A DNA stretch of 64,000 nt from Budorcas taxicolor (GCF_023091745.1 NC_068934.1:16136434-16200433), one strand, 5' to 3'. Shown: positions 45,106 through 57,296, counted from the first letter of the stretch. The notes: generated by a model from the letters alone, not told the origin. Made by a program: numbers and translations.

Positions 45106-45689
45106 GTGCCCCTGAATTACTTGAAAAATAAAATTTGTATCATTTTTGGAAGAATTCAGATCAAGTGAACCATGCATTCAATGAGCTTCCTTGTTGATGC
45201 ACCGTGATAAACCAGTCTTCGTGGCCCATGCTATAAGACATAGGAAGAATGAGTGTAACTATGCACTTGCCTTGAAAATGCTTACTCTAGTCAGAAACTA
45301 ACAATGAAACAGGTCTGTGAAATGTGAAAAGTTCAATGCTAAATCAAGATAATTTTCATATTTATGGTGGCCATTTAGGAGCACGGATACATGGTCTCAA
45401 GTAAATCATGTATCTCTTCATCCATGTAAAAGTGAACTAGGCAGGGAACCAAAAGTCATGGCTTCCCATCTCAACTAGCCATGTATTTCCAGCATCATCT
45501 TGGTAAAATAATCAGTCTCCTTTGGATTAAATTACTTGACTATGAAACGATCTGTGATTTTATACCTTTATATCTAGGCTTTGCATATCATAAATCTGTT
45601 CACTTGGAAATTTCAGAATAGGTTTCCAGTGTGGTTTGTTAAGCGTATTCAAGAAATAAATATTAGAATCTTGGCATTCTTTACTTAAA
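45106..45689. other. Weak repeats only
   Basis: A weak antisense L2-like piece lies at about 45195-45370 and a weak MIR-like piece at about 45440-45560. No gene is seen. Confidence 0.35.
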
Positions 45690-46035
45690 ACCCTCCAAGT
45701 GCTAACTGTGCACTCAGAACAAAATCTAAGCTCATATCATAGCCTAGAAAATGCTGCGTGATCTAACCCTAGCCTCTCCCGATCTCCCGCTCTGCTCATT
45801 GCTCTCCAGTTGTGTCAGCCTGTCTATTGCTTTCTCCAACCTCAGAAGCTCCACCTAATCCCTCTACCTGGACAACTCTGTTCCCTGATATCTACATGGC
45901 TCAGTTTTCCCTGCTTTGAGGTCATTGCTCAAATGACACTTCCTTATAAGTTTCATTCCGGACCACTTTATCTAAAGTTCCTCCTCGCTTTACCCTTCAG
46001 CACAGCTTTATTTTTGTTCATGAATCATTTTTATT
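45690..46035 (+). repeat. L2 LINE, sense
   Basis: TGCGTGATCTAACCCTAGCC, CTACCTGGACAACTCTGTTC and ACCACTTTATCTAAAGTTCC follow the L2 3' region in order. Confidence 0.75.
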
Positions 46036-46044
46036 ATTAATTAA

Positions 46045-46316
46045 TTATTCATGCATTTAACAAATTTGTGTTGAGTTTCTAATCTGTGCCTTGTTTGGAG
46101 AGGGGTCCTGTAGATGTAATAATAAATAAATGAGGTACAGGAACTGTCCTTAAAAATCTGAATAGAGAATATAGAAATGAAATGGAATTGCAGTTCAGTA
46201 ATTTAAGCATTATGATGGGAGTGGACAAGGAGTACTATGGAATCAATAAAGGAATCACATAATCTAGCTGAAGATTTGAGGAAGGCTTCCTACAGAGTGA
46301 TTGTTAAACGGATCCT
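46045..46316 (-). repeat. L2 LINE, antisense, interrupted by BovB
   Basis: Antisense L2 (GTTGAGTTTCTAATCTGTGC to GGAAGGCTTCCTACAGAG) abuts the sense L2 head to tail. It is cut at 46316 and resumes at about 47517-47610 (AGATGAGAAGTACACTTCTC). Confidence 0.7.
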
Positions 46317-46328
46317 TTAAGGTTGAGT

Positions 46329-47504
46329 TCAGTTCGGTTCGGTTCAGTTGGTCAGTCATGTTCGACTCTTTGCGAACACATGGACCGCAGCACGCCATGC
46401 CTCCCTGTCTGTCACCAACTCCTGGGGTTTACTCAAACTCATGTCCCTTGAGTCGGTGATGTCATCCAACTATCTCATCCTCTGTTGTCCCCTGTTCCTC
46501 CTGCCCTCAATCTTTCCCAGAATCAGGGTCTTTTCAGATGAGTCAGTTCTTTGTATTAGGTGACCAAAGTATTGGAGTTTCAGCTTTAGCATCAATCTTT
46601 CCAATGAATATTCAGGACTGATTTCCTTTAGGATGGACTGGTTGGATCTCCTTGCAGTCCAAGGGACTCTTAAGAGTCTATCCAACACCACAGTTCAAAA
46701 GCATCAAGTCTTCAGTGCTCAGCTTTCTTTACAGTCCAACTCTTACATCCATACATGGCTACTAGATAAACCATAGCTTTGATTAGACCAAACTTTGTTA
46801 GCAAATCAATGTCTCTGCTTTTTAATAAGCTGTCTAGGTTGGTTATAACTTTTTTTTCCAAAGAGCAAGCATCTGTTCATTTTATGACTACAACCATCTG
46901 AAATGATTTTGGAACCTCCCCAAAATAAAATCTGTCACTGTTTCCACTGTTTCTCCACCTATTTGCCATGAAGTGATGGGACCAGATGCCATGATCTTAG
47001 CTTTCTGAATGTTGAGTTTTAAGCTATCTTTTTCACTCTCTTCTTTATCAAGAGGCTCTTTAGTTCTTCTTTGCTTTCTGCCATAAGGGTGGTGTCATCT
47101 ACATATCTGAGGTTATTTATATTTCTCCCGGCTATCTTGATTCCAGCTTGTGCTCCATCCAGCCCAGCATTTTTCATGATGTACTCTGCATATAAGTTAA
47201 ATAAGTAGGGTGACAATATACAGCCTTGACGTACTCCTTTCCCTATTTGGAACCAGTCTGATGTTCCATGTCCAGTTCTAACTGTTGCTTCCTGACCTGT
47301 ACAGATTTCTCAAGAGGCAGGTCAGGTGGTCTGGTATTCCCATCTCTTTAAGAATTTTCCAGAGTTTGTTGTGATCCACACAGTCAAAGGCTTTGACATA
47401 GTCAATAAAGCAGAAGTACATATTTTTCTGGAACTCTCTTGCTTTTTTGATGATCCAGCGGATGTTGGCAATTTGATCTCTGGTTCCTCTGCCCTTTTCT
47501 AAAG
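46329..47504 (-). mobile_element. BovB LINE, 5'-truncated, perfect TSD
   Basis: Antisense BovB from its tail (CAGTTCGGTTCGGTTCAG) through the C-terminus and RT (LRYVDDTTLMAE, so Ala of YADD is Val) to FIDYVKAFDCVDH, truncated at about 47504. Frameshifts and stops break it. A perfect 12 bp duplication TTAAGGTTGAGT at 46317-46328 and 47505-47516 shows insertion into the L2 described above. Confidence 0.94.
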
Positions 47505-47611
47505 TTAAGGTTGAGTAGGAATTACCAAAGTGAAAGATGAGAAGTACACTTCTCTGGGCAAAATCAAGACCTGGTTCAAGATACACTGGAGGAAAGGGAG
47601 CATTGGCATTT

Positions 47612-47820
47612 TTGAAGAGTATAGCTCAGAGTGTAAAGCATCTGCCTACAATGTGGGAGACCCGGGTTTGACCCCTGGGTCAGAAAGATCCCCTGGAGAA
47701 GGAAATGGCAACTCACTCAAGTACTCTTGCCTGGAAAATCACGTGAACAGAGAAACCTGGTAGGCTATAGTCCATGGGGTCGCAAAGAGTCGGACACAAC
47801 TGAGCGACTTCATTTCACTT
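47612..47820 (+). mobile_element. Bov-tA SINE
   Basis: ATAGCTCAGAGTGTAAAGC head with GGTTTGACCCC box B, the full body and a GAGCGACTTCATTTCACTT end. Confidence 0.92.
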
Positions 47821-47841
47821 CTCTGCATGGCTAAAATGTTG

Positions 47842-48445
47842 ACTTTGTTTTTAATTAGAGTATAGTTGCTCTACAATGTTGTGTTAGTTTCTGCTGTACA
47901 GTGAAGTGAATCAGCTGTATGTATACATAATGTCCCCCTCCCCCTTCCTCCCACCCTACCTTCCATCCCACCCATCTGCATCACCTCAGAGCACCATGCT
48001 GCGCTCCTTGAGCTGCACAGGTTGCCACTAGTTACCTGTTGTACACTTGGCAGTGCACATTCGTCACTTCCAATCCCCCAGTTTATCCCCCTCACCATGT
48101 CTACGCTTGTGTTCTCTATGCCTGCATCTCTATTCTTGCCCTGCAAATAGGTTCGTGTGTATCGTTTTTCTAGATTTCACATGCACCCCAGTGTTCACTC
48201 AAGCACTATTTAGCACAGCCAGCACATGGAAGCAACCTAAATGTCCATCAACAGATGACGGGACATACATGACGTGGCACACATATGCAATGGAATACTA
48301 CTCAGCCACTAAAGGGAAGGATTCTGGATCATTTGTGCAGACAAGGATGGACCCAGAGTCTGTCTCATAGAGTAAAGTGGAGAGTGAAGAAAGCTATAAA
48401 GGGAAAAACAAATATCATATATTAATGAATATATTTGGAATCTAG
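47842..48445 (-). mobile_element. L1 with twin-priming 5' inversion
   Basis: Positions 47842-48178 are an L1 3' UTR in antisense (AGTATAGTTGCTCTACAATG...TTTCTAGATTTCAC). Positions 48179-48445 switch to sense orientation and hold the end of ORF2 (GCAACCTAAATGTCCATCA, GGAATACTACTCAGCCA, TTTGGAATCTAG). The outer end of the inverted part and the start of the 3' part both fall at the same TCTAGAA site of the L1, as expected for twin priming. AATGTTG at 47835-47841 and 48446-48452 is a likely target duplication. Confidence 0.88.
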
Positions 48446-48607
48446 AATGTTGTATTCTCAAGGGAGAAGGAAGTATTGCAAAAGAAAGTGATTTCATATG
48501 GTTTGAAATGCAAACAAGGGGCAGACCGTGGACCATGATGGCAAATTTGACATTATTGCAGGGGCAAAAGTTTGAAAAGTTTTAAGAAGATTTTGCAAAA
48601 GCCTTCA
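48446..48607. other. Unassigned spacer
   Basis: No recognised repeat or gene. Confidence 0.5.
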
Positions 48608-50447
48608 AAAAGCAAAGGAGAAAAGGAAAGATATAAGCATCTGAATGCAGAGTTCCAAAGAATAGCAAGAAGAGATAAAAAAGCCTTCTTCAGCGATCAA
48701 TGCAAAGAAATAGAGGAAAACAACAGAATGGGAAAGACTAGAGATCTCTTCAAGAAAATTAGAGATACCAAGGGAACATTTCATGCAAAAATGGGCTCGA
48801 TAAAGGACAGAAATGGTCTGAACCTAACAGAAGCAGAAGATATTAAGAAGAGGTGGCAAGAATACACAGAAGAACTGTACAAAAAAGATCTTCATGACCC
48901 AGAAATCACGATGGTATGATCACTCATCTAGAGCCAGACATCCTGGAATGTGAAGTCAAATGGGCCTTAGAAAGCATCACTACAAACAAAACTAGGGGAG
49001 GTGATGGAATTCCAGTTGAGCTATTTCAAATCCTGAAAGATAATGCTGTCAAAGTGCTGCACTCAATATGCCAGCAAGTTTGGAGGGCTCAGCAGTGGCC
49101 ACAGGACTGGAAAAGGTCAGTTTTCATTCCAATCCCAAAGAAAGGCAATGCCAAAGAATGCTCAATCTACCGCACAATTGCACTCATCTCACATGCTAGT
49201 AAAGAAATGCTCAAAATTCTCCAAGCCGAACTTCAGCAATACGTGAACCGTGAACTTCCTGATGTTCAGGCTGGTTTTAGAAAAGGCAGTGGAACCAGAG
49301 ATCAAATTGCCAACATCCACTGGATCATCGAAAAAGCAAGAGAGTTCCAGAAAAACATCTATTTCTGCTTTATTGACTATGTCAAAGCCTTTGACTGTGT
49401 GGATCACAATAAACTGTGGAAAATTCTGAGAGAGATGGGAATACCAGACCACCTAACCTGCCTCTTGAGAAATCTGTATGCAAGTCAGGAAGCAACAGTT
49501 AGAACTGGACATGGAACAACAGACTGATTTCACATAGGAAAAGGAGTATGTCAAGGCTGTATATTGTCACCCTGCTTATTTAACTTCTATGCAGAGTACA
49601 TCATGAGAAATGCTGGGCTGGAAGAAACACAAGCTGGAATCAAGATTTCTGGGAGAAATATCAATAACCTCAGATATGCAGATGACACCACCCTTATGGC
49701 AGAAAGTGAAGAGGAACTAAAAAGCCTCTTGATGAAAGTGAAAGAGGAGAGTGAAAAAGTTGGCTTAAAGCTCAACATTCAGAAAACGAAGATCATGGCA
49801 TCTGGTCCCATCACTTCATGGGAAATAGATGGGGAAACAGTGGAAACAGTGTCAGACTTTATTTTTGGGGGCTCCAAAATCACTGCAGATGGTGACTGAA
49901 GCCATGAAATTAAAAGACGCTTACTCCTTGGAAGAAAAGTTATGACCAACCTAGATAGCATATTCAAAAGCAGAGACATTACTTTGCCAACAAAGGTCTG
50001 TCTAGTCAAGGCCATGTTTTTTCCAGTGGTCATGTATGGATGTGAGATTTGGACTGTGAAGAAAGCTGAGCGCCGAAGAATTGATGCCTTTGAACTGTGG
50101 TGTTGGAGAAGACTCTTGAGAGTCCCTTGGACTGCAAGGAGATCCAACCAGTCCATTCTGAAGGAGATCAGCCCTGGGATTTCTTTGGAAGGAATGATGC
50201 TGAAGCTGAAACTCCAGTACTTTGGCCACCTCATGCGAAGAGTTGACTCATTGGAAAAGACCCTGATGCTGGGAGGGATTGGGGACAGGAGGAGAAGGGG
50301 ACGACAGAGGATGAGATAGCTGGATGGCATCACTGACTCGATGGACATGAGTGTGAGTGAACTCCGGGTGTTGGTGATGGACAGGGAGGCCAGGCATGCT
50401 GCGATTCACGGGGTCGGAAAGAGTCAGACACAGCTGAGCGACTGAAC
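48608..50447 (+). mobile_element. BovB LINE, 5'-truncated, with four lesions
   Basis: A sense BovB from the linker after the endonuclease to the GCGACTGAACTGA tail. The RT shows FIDYVKAFDCVDH (49366 onward) and YADD near 49674-49685. One frameshift near 48902 (a base missing relative to sister copies) and three in-frame stops at 49525-49527, 49897-49899 and 50317-50319 disable it; the stops replace Trp, Cys and Trp codons. The rest is nearly identical to the young copies, so the insertion is fairly recent. Confidence 0.95.
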
Positions 50448-50459
50448 TGACTAGTTATA

Positions 50460-50780
50460 GGATGTTAGATGGTTGGAGGGGTTAATGCTCTACTGAGATG
50501 CTGTTGCAGAAGCCCAGGTAAGACACAAAGAAGGCCATGAGGAGGAACATAGTCATGAGAATGAAGAGAAGTGTCTGAAAGAAGGAGGCATGTGAGGTCT
50601 GTTTAGAAGTGTGACATTAGAAAGAGGTCGAGTTCAAACATGGTGCTGACATTTCTGGTTCGGTCCATAAGAATCATTTTTTGAGGCACAATACACAGGA
50701 ATTTAGGTGACTTTTAGGTGAGTTTGGCTAGAAAGATAATGAGTTCTGTTTTCAAATGAGTTTGAAAACAACTCTAAAAG
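50460..50780 (-). repeat. L2 LINE fragment
   Basis: Antisense L2: GCTGTTGCAGAAGCCCAGGT and GATAATGAGTTCTGTTTTCA. Confidence 0.6.
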
Positions 50781-51299
50781 GAGATGGGTTAAATATCTAT
50801 GGTTTCTCACTCCAATTTAAATTATTGCATTGCTTTTTTTGAAATGTTGACGATGTAATTATTTGTGTCTAAGAAATCTTCCATACTGGAAGACTTCTAA
50901 AACTTATATTATCAGTGCCTTAAATATTTGCTAATTTATTTATTTGCAGATATTTCTAGTGAATACTTCAGCTCTCTTAGAATTTAGAAACTTATCATTT
51001 AAACAGATTCACATAGATCACACTAATGCAAAAATTAACCTTGCTAAGCTTCAGGGATCTAATGGAAAACAAGAAAAAACAGAGCTGAGTGGACTTAGGG
51101 CAAAAAAAAAAAAAAAAAATGTAAGATGCAACCACTTAGCACTGTGGCCCTGTTAGTTAGGCTGGTAGGATTAGTACATCAAAACTCCCATGCATTGAAA
51201 TAGTGTTAGTGTCATACAAGTCATCTAAGGGGGTAACACCATTTCACATGTTCCACTCTGCTTTCTCACTGATGCATCCATCCTTACTCTCAGCTCTAT
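50781..51299. other. No gene or repeat recognised
   Basis: An A18 run lies at about 51102-51119. Nothing else is supported. Confidence 0.5.
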
Positions 51300-51500
51300 C
51301 AGTCATTATAACTAACAATTACTGAGCGAATATGTTCGGCATTATCTCTGTTAAGTCCTCAAAATAGTCTATGTGTAGGTGTTGTATCATGCCCATTTTA
51401 CAGATGAGAAATCTGAGACTTGGAATGTTTAAGTATATTTACAAGGTCAAAAGATAGTGAGTGGTGGCACCTGAACTTAAAGCAAGTCTGTCTGTATTAT
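51300..51500 (-). repeat. MIR SINE
   Basis: Antisense MIR: CCCATTTTACAGATGAGAAA, ACAAGGTCAAAAGATAGTG and GGCACCTGAACTTAAAGC. Confidence 0.78.
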
Positions 51501-51769
51501 TTTGTGTAAAAAATATCATTGCCCATGATGCCACAATGAAATAATTACAGATAATAATGTATAGCACATCAATAATTGCATAGAATTTTCCATGAATAAG
51601 GCATTTAATTCTACCTGTGAAGAAGACATCTTTAAATTGTGCAGCAAAATGTCTTTTTTCAAAGGGTTGATGTTAATAATAATTTCATGTAGAAAGCTAA
51701 TTCTACCTGAAATGACTTAGCACTGTCTGGCATCATAAGTAAGTACCATGGGTGTGGTAGTTGATATAT

Positions 51770-51900
51770 AATTATCATCATCACTATTCCGAATTCTCAT
51801 ATGAACAAAGGAAGACAAGGTAAATAATTTGCTCAAGATCACATAATAATGATAGTGGAGACAGGGTTTAATTCTGAATCTAGCTAATCATAGGGTTAAA
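51770..51900 (-). repeat. MIR SINE fragment
   Basis: ATTTGCTCAAGATCACATAA and GGGTTTAATTCTGAATCTAG. Confidence 0.65.
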
Positions 51901-52494
51901 TGTTTTTTACACAGAGCTTCATCTTAAAAAATCTGGCTTCCTGGGTAATAAATGACTTATATTTGGCAGCCATTGCCAAATGACAAAATCCAAGTTTTAT
52001 TATTGTAATTTGGCTCCTTGTTTGATGATTGTGAGATTATAGAGTTATACAATTGTATTAAATATACTTGAATATATATCCATTTGCTATGTAGTCCAAC
52101 TCAGAGGTCTAAGTAATATCCAACTCACCGAGTGATTTAAAAACACACATACACAGACTTAATAAAATGTCTACTTATGGACCTGCAATGCAATTTACAC
52201 TGAGAGTTCATAAAGCTTTGAGCTTTATACGAAAGGGCAGACATCTGTCATATTACATAATTGGAATTCACACCACAGTACAGTACAGTTGTCATGCATC
52301 TGGGAAAGGCCAAAAATTTATTAGAGCAAATTAGAGATTATAGACATCCCCTTTGGAAAAAGGAATCTCTCAATAATATTACTAGGAGAAAACTGTTAGA
52401 GAAAGAACAATGATGGCATAGCACAGGCTGTGACAGGCCTTGATGCTCACGCAATGCTGAATATCATTTGAGAATCCATATATCACTTTGTTCT
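51901..52494. other. No gene or repeat recognised
   Basis: AT-rich unique-looking DNA. Confidence 0.5.
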
Positions 52495-52620
52495 TTTATT
52501 CAATAAAGATATCTTAGTGATTGCTACACATTGACTGTATTCTATGTAACGGAGATAGTAAAGTACTCAACGCCCCCATCTGCGCAGAATTTATATTCTA
52601 GTGGTCATTAACTAGCTTTA
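52495..52620 (-). repeat. L2 LINE 3' end
   Basis: Antisense L2: TATTCAATAAAGATATCTTA through GAATTTATATTCTAGTGG. Confidence 0.62.
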
Positions 52621-53644
52621 TCATTTCACTTGCTATGGACATCCTCCAAATGGGAAAACTTCAGCTGACCATATGGAGCTTTTGGAAAATAATTAATAAA
52701 AAGCTTGTATTAAGAACAAGCTTATGTGCATTCTTGCAGATGATGACACCAAGAGGTTAAAATCTTTTAATATTAATAATAATAACAGACAATAATAATT
52801 GTAACTATTTTAAATAATTATAGTAACATCTACTTCAGGGGAATTTCTGCTCCTGAAAAAATGATGTAAACATACTTTACCTGAGCACTCCTGATAAGCA
52901 AAACTAAAACTCCAGACAATATATGTAAAACAAGGAGACTCTAAAGGATGGGGAGAAGGTAGGCTAACTACGCATTTTGGGGTAGAAAAGAACCACACAA
53001 TGGTGAGGTCCCTGGGTTTTAATTTTATATCATATATCAAGACTTAGAATGGAAGGAACTGGCAATCTCAAATGGTCAGCAATGAAGACCAACTAGGGAA
53101 ACAAAGCCTGCTCTCTCTTGGCAAAGGACCGGGAAAGGTGCAGCCTAGAACACTTTTAGACCATAACTGCTCTACTCCAGACAAATAGCACAGAAAAAAC
53201 AGCGGATCCTAGATTCACCCACGCCAGTAAAAACCAAATGGGGAGTCTAAACCTTTATCATTTTGAGGCTGTAATGAGGTGCACTAACATCCCTGCTGGG
53301 TAGTAGCTTTCAATTGTTCTCAATTGTTTGTTTGTTTTTTTTCATGTAGCTTAATAAATCAATGAATGGACACATGAAATAACTAAGAGCACCCAGAGAT
53401 ATTTCCTAAAAACCATAATTATTCAAGTTTTGTAGGATAGAGAGTTTGTATTATACTACTTGGTAAATGCTGTTTGGAGGACTGTTTATTTTTGTTCCCT
53501 TTCATTCTACACCACTTCAGTAATAAAACAGTTCATTTATTAAGCAGATCTTTTATGTCAGCTCATGTGCTATGATGTTACATAAGACTCACTGTGAGGG
53601 GACTTACTTATTTATCAAAGTATGTGTGTGTGCTTATGTGTGTG
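52621..53644. other. No gene recognised
   Basis: ATA-rich stretch at about 52768-52800; TG-rich at about 53620-53650. No coding signal. Confidence 0.5.
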
Positions 53645-54520
53645 TATATTGGGGGAGATGTGTTCTCAGCGCTTGAGCAGCATCAGTTAACACAACAGAC
53701 AATAATCCCCCATCCTACTGGAATTCTCATTCTACTATCTATATTCATAGCCTAATAGGAGAAAGATATAAGTGCAAATAAATTACATTATAGGTAAACA
53801 ATAGATGCATATAGGAGGGAATAACAACCTGTGAGAGATTAACTCTAATGTTGGAAGCCGGGAAGAACTGGATTAGTCCCTGAAGATGGTACCATCAAGG
53901 TAAGTTTTGAAGGATGGACAGAACTTTAGTAGATAGACTAGACAGGGAATGGGTTTTGTTGCAGAGCCAGTACCAAGTGTAAAGACATAGTTGCAAGAGG
54001 GTCTGCACAAAACCAGAGCAGGTGATCCAAGACAAAGCTGGGAAGATTAGATAAGAAAAGAAAGGGAACCCACAGGGAAGAATAAGGGGGAAAGGGGAGA
54101 GAAGAAATGTAATAAACCAAGTAATGGAAGGCCTTGAAGGTCAACTCAAAAGAGGCGTTTTAAATTGATTTAGAAGCAATGTAGAGCCAATGGTGGAGAA
54201 GGCAATGGCACCCCACTCCTGAACTCTTGCCTGGAAAATCCCATGGACGGAGGAGCCTGGAAGGCTGAAGTCCATGGCGTCGCTGAGGGTTGGACACGAC
54301 TGAGCGACTTCACTTTCACTTTTCACTTTCATGCTTTGGAGAAGGATATGGCAGCCCACTCCAGTGTTCTTGCCTGGAGAATCCCAGGGATGGGGAAGCC
54401 TGGTGGGCTGCCGTCTATGGGGTCGCACAGAGTTGGACACGACTGAAGCGACTTAGCAGCAGCAGCAAAGCCAATGGAGTAAGTATGACAGGAATTGGCC
54501 AGCCAAAATCAAAAAAGCTG
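53645..54520 (-). repeat. L2 LINE, antisense, split by BovA2
   Basis: L2 order on the complement: CAGACAATAATCCCCCATCC, CCAAGTGTAAAGACATAGTT, TGGAAGGCCTTGAAGG and AGAAGCAATGTAGAGCCAATG, continuing after the SINE at 54469. Confidence 0.72.
54194..54468 (+). mobile_element. BovA2 dimeric SINE, with TSD
   Basis: Two Bov-A units separated by the TTCACTTTCACTTTTCACTT linker, ending in an AGC tail. AGCCAATGG at 54185-54193 and 54469-54477 is the target duplication; it lies within L2 sequence. Confidence 0.96.
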
Positions 54521-55009
54521 TCAAAATGTTTGGGCATGATCTGTTCTTAATAAACCTGGGGTACTCTTGACTTGTGATTCCACTGTCCTCAGAACGGTCG
54601 TAGATTTTGTTGGTCTGTACCTTTGCATTAGCTCCCTAATTACTGATGCATTCTAGGAGACATGCTCTCAGACAGATAAGCACCTGATTATCAGAGACAA
54701 GCTGATTTACAGTGTTTGTGAATGTCCTCTGCCTCTCTTTCTTCCTTGACGCATTGGGGACATTGTTAGCATATCATGAAAAAAGTATTAGAAAAGCTGG
54801 CATTTGTAATAGGTTAATTTTAGAAATGTCTCCTGTTTCTCCTTTCTGGTTAGGTTTTATATTCATCTCGGGCTGCAGGGTTCAGTGCATTTGTAGATGC
54901 CTTTCAGCAAAGTTTTATGAATATTTGAAATCCTCACCCAGTATTTTTTAAACTAAGTAGTGCATTCTAAATTTTAACATTTTTCTATAAACTGTTGCAT
55001 TTGTCTATG
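54521..55009. other. No gene or repeat recognised
   Basis: Unique-looking DNA. Confidence 0.5.
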
Positions 55010-55510
55010 TATCATTCCACAGGCAGCACTAAGTGCTAGATTTTGCTACATGCTCAGGATGCCCTGACAGAGGGTAGAGACTTATTTTCAAAAGACCTAC
55101 AGTCCTGGGTAAAGAGAGACAAGAAAACCTGCTATGGTGTGTACTATAATGGATGCAGTGTGGCCTATTTGGGAGCAAACACCTGGTCACCTATCTTTGA
55201 ATGAATGCATTGAGACTGCAAGTGAAATTTGAGTTTGCCAGGCTATAAGGCAAGGACAAGCATTCTAAGTGTTCTGGGCAAGCCGGTGGAAAGGCAGAGG
55301 CCCATGAGAGCATTGCCATTCAAAATTCACAGGAAGATATATGTGGCTGATAAGGCTGAACTTGGGGGTAATAGCAGAAGTGATGGAAATAGGCTCAAGA
55401 GGGAAGTAAGGATAAGATGGTCAAGAAAATTACATTCTACTCTAAGGAGTTTGGACTTAAACCAAAGGAAACGAGGAGCCAGTGAATGAATCTGGCAGGG
55501 AAGTGTAGGC
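55010..55510 (-). repeat. L2 LINE, antisense
   Basis: CACTAAGTGCTAGATTTTGC, GAAAGGCAGAGGCCCATGAG and CTAAGGAGTTTGGACTTAAA, in the order expected for reversed L2. A weak sense L2-like piece follows at about 55560-55670. Confidence 0.7.
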
Positions 55511-56406
55511 TAGAAAGTCGGACATTAGGGCAATCACTCCAACTTCTCCACTTTTTATCTGATTAACCTTCATCCTCCTGCCCACACCCCTCATCAGCTA
55601 CCAAAATAGAGTCTCCCAGAGGACAAGGACTCAGGCTGTTTGCATTTTAGTGCCTGGTTCTTTTGCCCAAACCTCAGCTGCTTTCCCAGTGAGAGGCTTC
55701 TGAACTCCTGCTGATTGCAAAGCCTGAGAGATTCCAAGCTGCTGATTGATTTGACTTCATTCCGCTATCGTGCATGTAATTTCATGCTTCCAAGTGAAAG
55801 ACATTTTCTGAAAATTCTTCAATCTCCCCAAATTACTTAGTTTTATATATTTATCCCCAGCTTCATTGGACTCTAAATAACCCAGTTTGGGAAAAAATGC
55901 TTGGCATGTGAAGCTCTGGTCATTAAGATTCAGCAATTACTCTCTCAAACTGTTAAAATCTATCCTGATGGAATGAAAACAATTAAAGCTAGGGTATGCT
56001 ACCAGCCTAAAAACAGTTGCTTGTTGGAGATGCCAACGCACCTTTCTGCAAAGAAGGGACTGATTCTTTTTAATAATTAAGAAAATACACTGTAAGAGGA
56101 AAGTGACAGGTTGTCTCCAAGAATTAGATGGATAGGTAGATGATAGATGGGATAGCTTTTTAATGTAATAATACATGTTTAATAACATTTAAAAATAATC
56201 AAGCAGAATAAAAATAAGTGAAATACTTTCTTAAATCATATCAATGCTAATGTTTTCAAAAATATCCTTTAAGACATCTATGGGTATATAAAAAATAACA
56301 TATAATTTTATGTAAATAGAGCCACATTTGTATATTTTAAAAATAAACCTTGTTATTTTAGTTTTAATTTACAAAAAAAACAACAACTGCCAAGTGAATA
56401 TAAAGA
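55511..56406. other. Mostly unassigned
   Basis: No gene is seen; AT-rich toward the right end. Confidence 0.45.
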
Positions 56407-56416
56407 GTTCCTATAT

Positions 56417-56554
56417 TGGAGAAGGAAATAGCAATCCACTCCAGTACTATTGCCTGGAGAATCCCATGGACAGAGGAGCCTAGTAGGCTACAGTCCATGG
56501 GGTCGCGAAGAGTTGGACACAACTGAGCGACTTCACGTTCATGTTCAAGTTCAT
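56417..56554 (+). mobile_element. Bov-tA type SINE, headless, with TSD
   Basis: TGGAGAAGGAAATAGCAATC to GTCGCGAAGAGTTGGAC, then a short GTTCA-rich tail. GTTCCTATAT at 56407-56416 and 56555-56564 is the target duplication. Confidence 0.95.
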
Positions 56555-56564
56555 GTTCCTATAT

Positions 56565-57144
56565 ACCCCACCCCTAGTCTCTCCCATTATTAAAATCTTA
56601 TTGCTAATATGGTATATTTGCCACAATTCATGCAGCAATATTGATAGATTACTGTTAACTAAAGTCCTTCTTTTATTCAGATTGACCTAGTATGGATTTT
56701 CTGCTTGGTTGTTCTTTGTTTTGTTCTTTGGTTGTTGTTTTTTCCATAGTTAACGTCTTGTCTGTTTCTATTCCAGAGTGCTATCCAGTCCCAGTTCAGT
56801 TCAGTCACTCAGTCGTGTCCAGCTCTTTGCTGTCCGGTGTACATTGTGTTTACTTATTATATTTTTTAAATCTCATTTTGGCTATGATAGTTTCTTCGAC
56901 TTGGGAAACATTGATAGCTTTGAGGAGTTCTTCTAAGGTATTTTGTAGAATGCCCCTTAATTGCCATCTGTCTCACATTTTATCATGCTTAGACTGGAGT
57001 TACAGGTTTTGAGAAGGAAGACCACAGAAGTTAAATGCATTTTCATAATCTCACAGGACATCCAGAGTACATAATATCAACATGACGTGATTATTGATGT
57101 TAAAAGTGATAACCTGGTGGGAATAGTATTTATTGAGTTTCTCT
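56565..57144. other. Unassigned, with BovB/SINE tail scrap
   Basis: At about 56796-56835 lies an antisense scrap of the shared BovB/SINE 3' end (CAGTTCAGTTCAGTCACTCA). Nothing else is supported. Confidence 0.6.
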
Positions 57145-57154
57145 ACTATAAAGT

Positions 57155-57286
57155 TGAAGAAGGAAGTGGCAACCCACTCCAATATTGTTGTCTGGAGAAT
57201 CCCATTGTCAGAGGAGCCTGGTGGGTTACAGTCCACAGGGTCGCAAAGAGTAGGGCATGACTAAGCCACTAACACCACAACAGACA
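57155..57286 (+). mobile_element. Bov-tA type SINE, first of a tandem pair
   Basis: GAAGTGGCAACCCACTCC to GTCGCAAAGAGTAGGGC...CACTAACACCAC. The flank ACTATAAAGT is at 57145-57154 and 57287-57296. Confidence 0.93.
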
Positions 57287-57296
57287 ACTATAAAGT

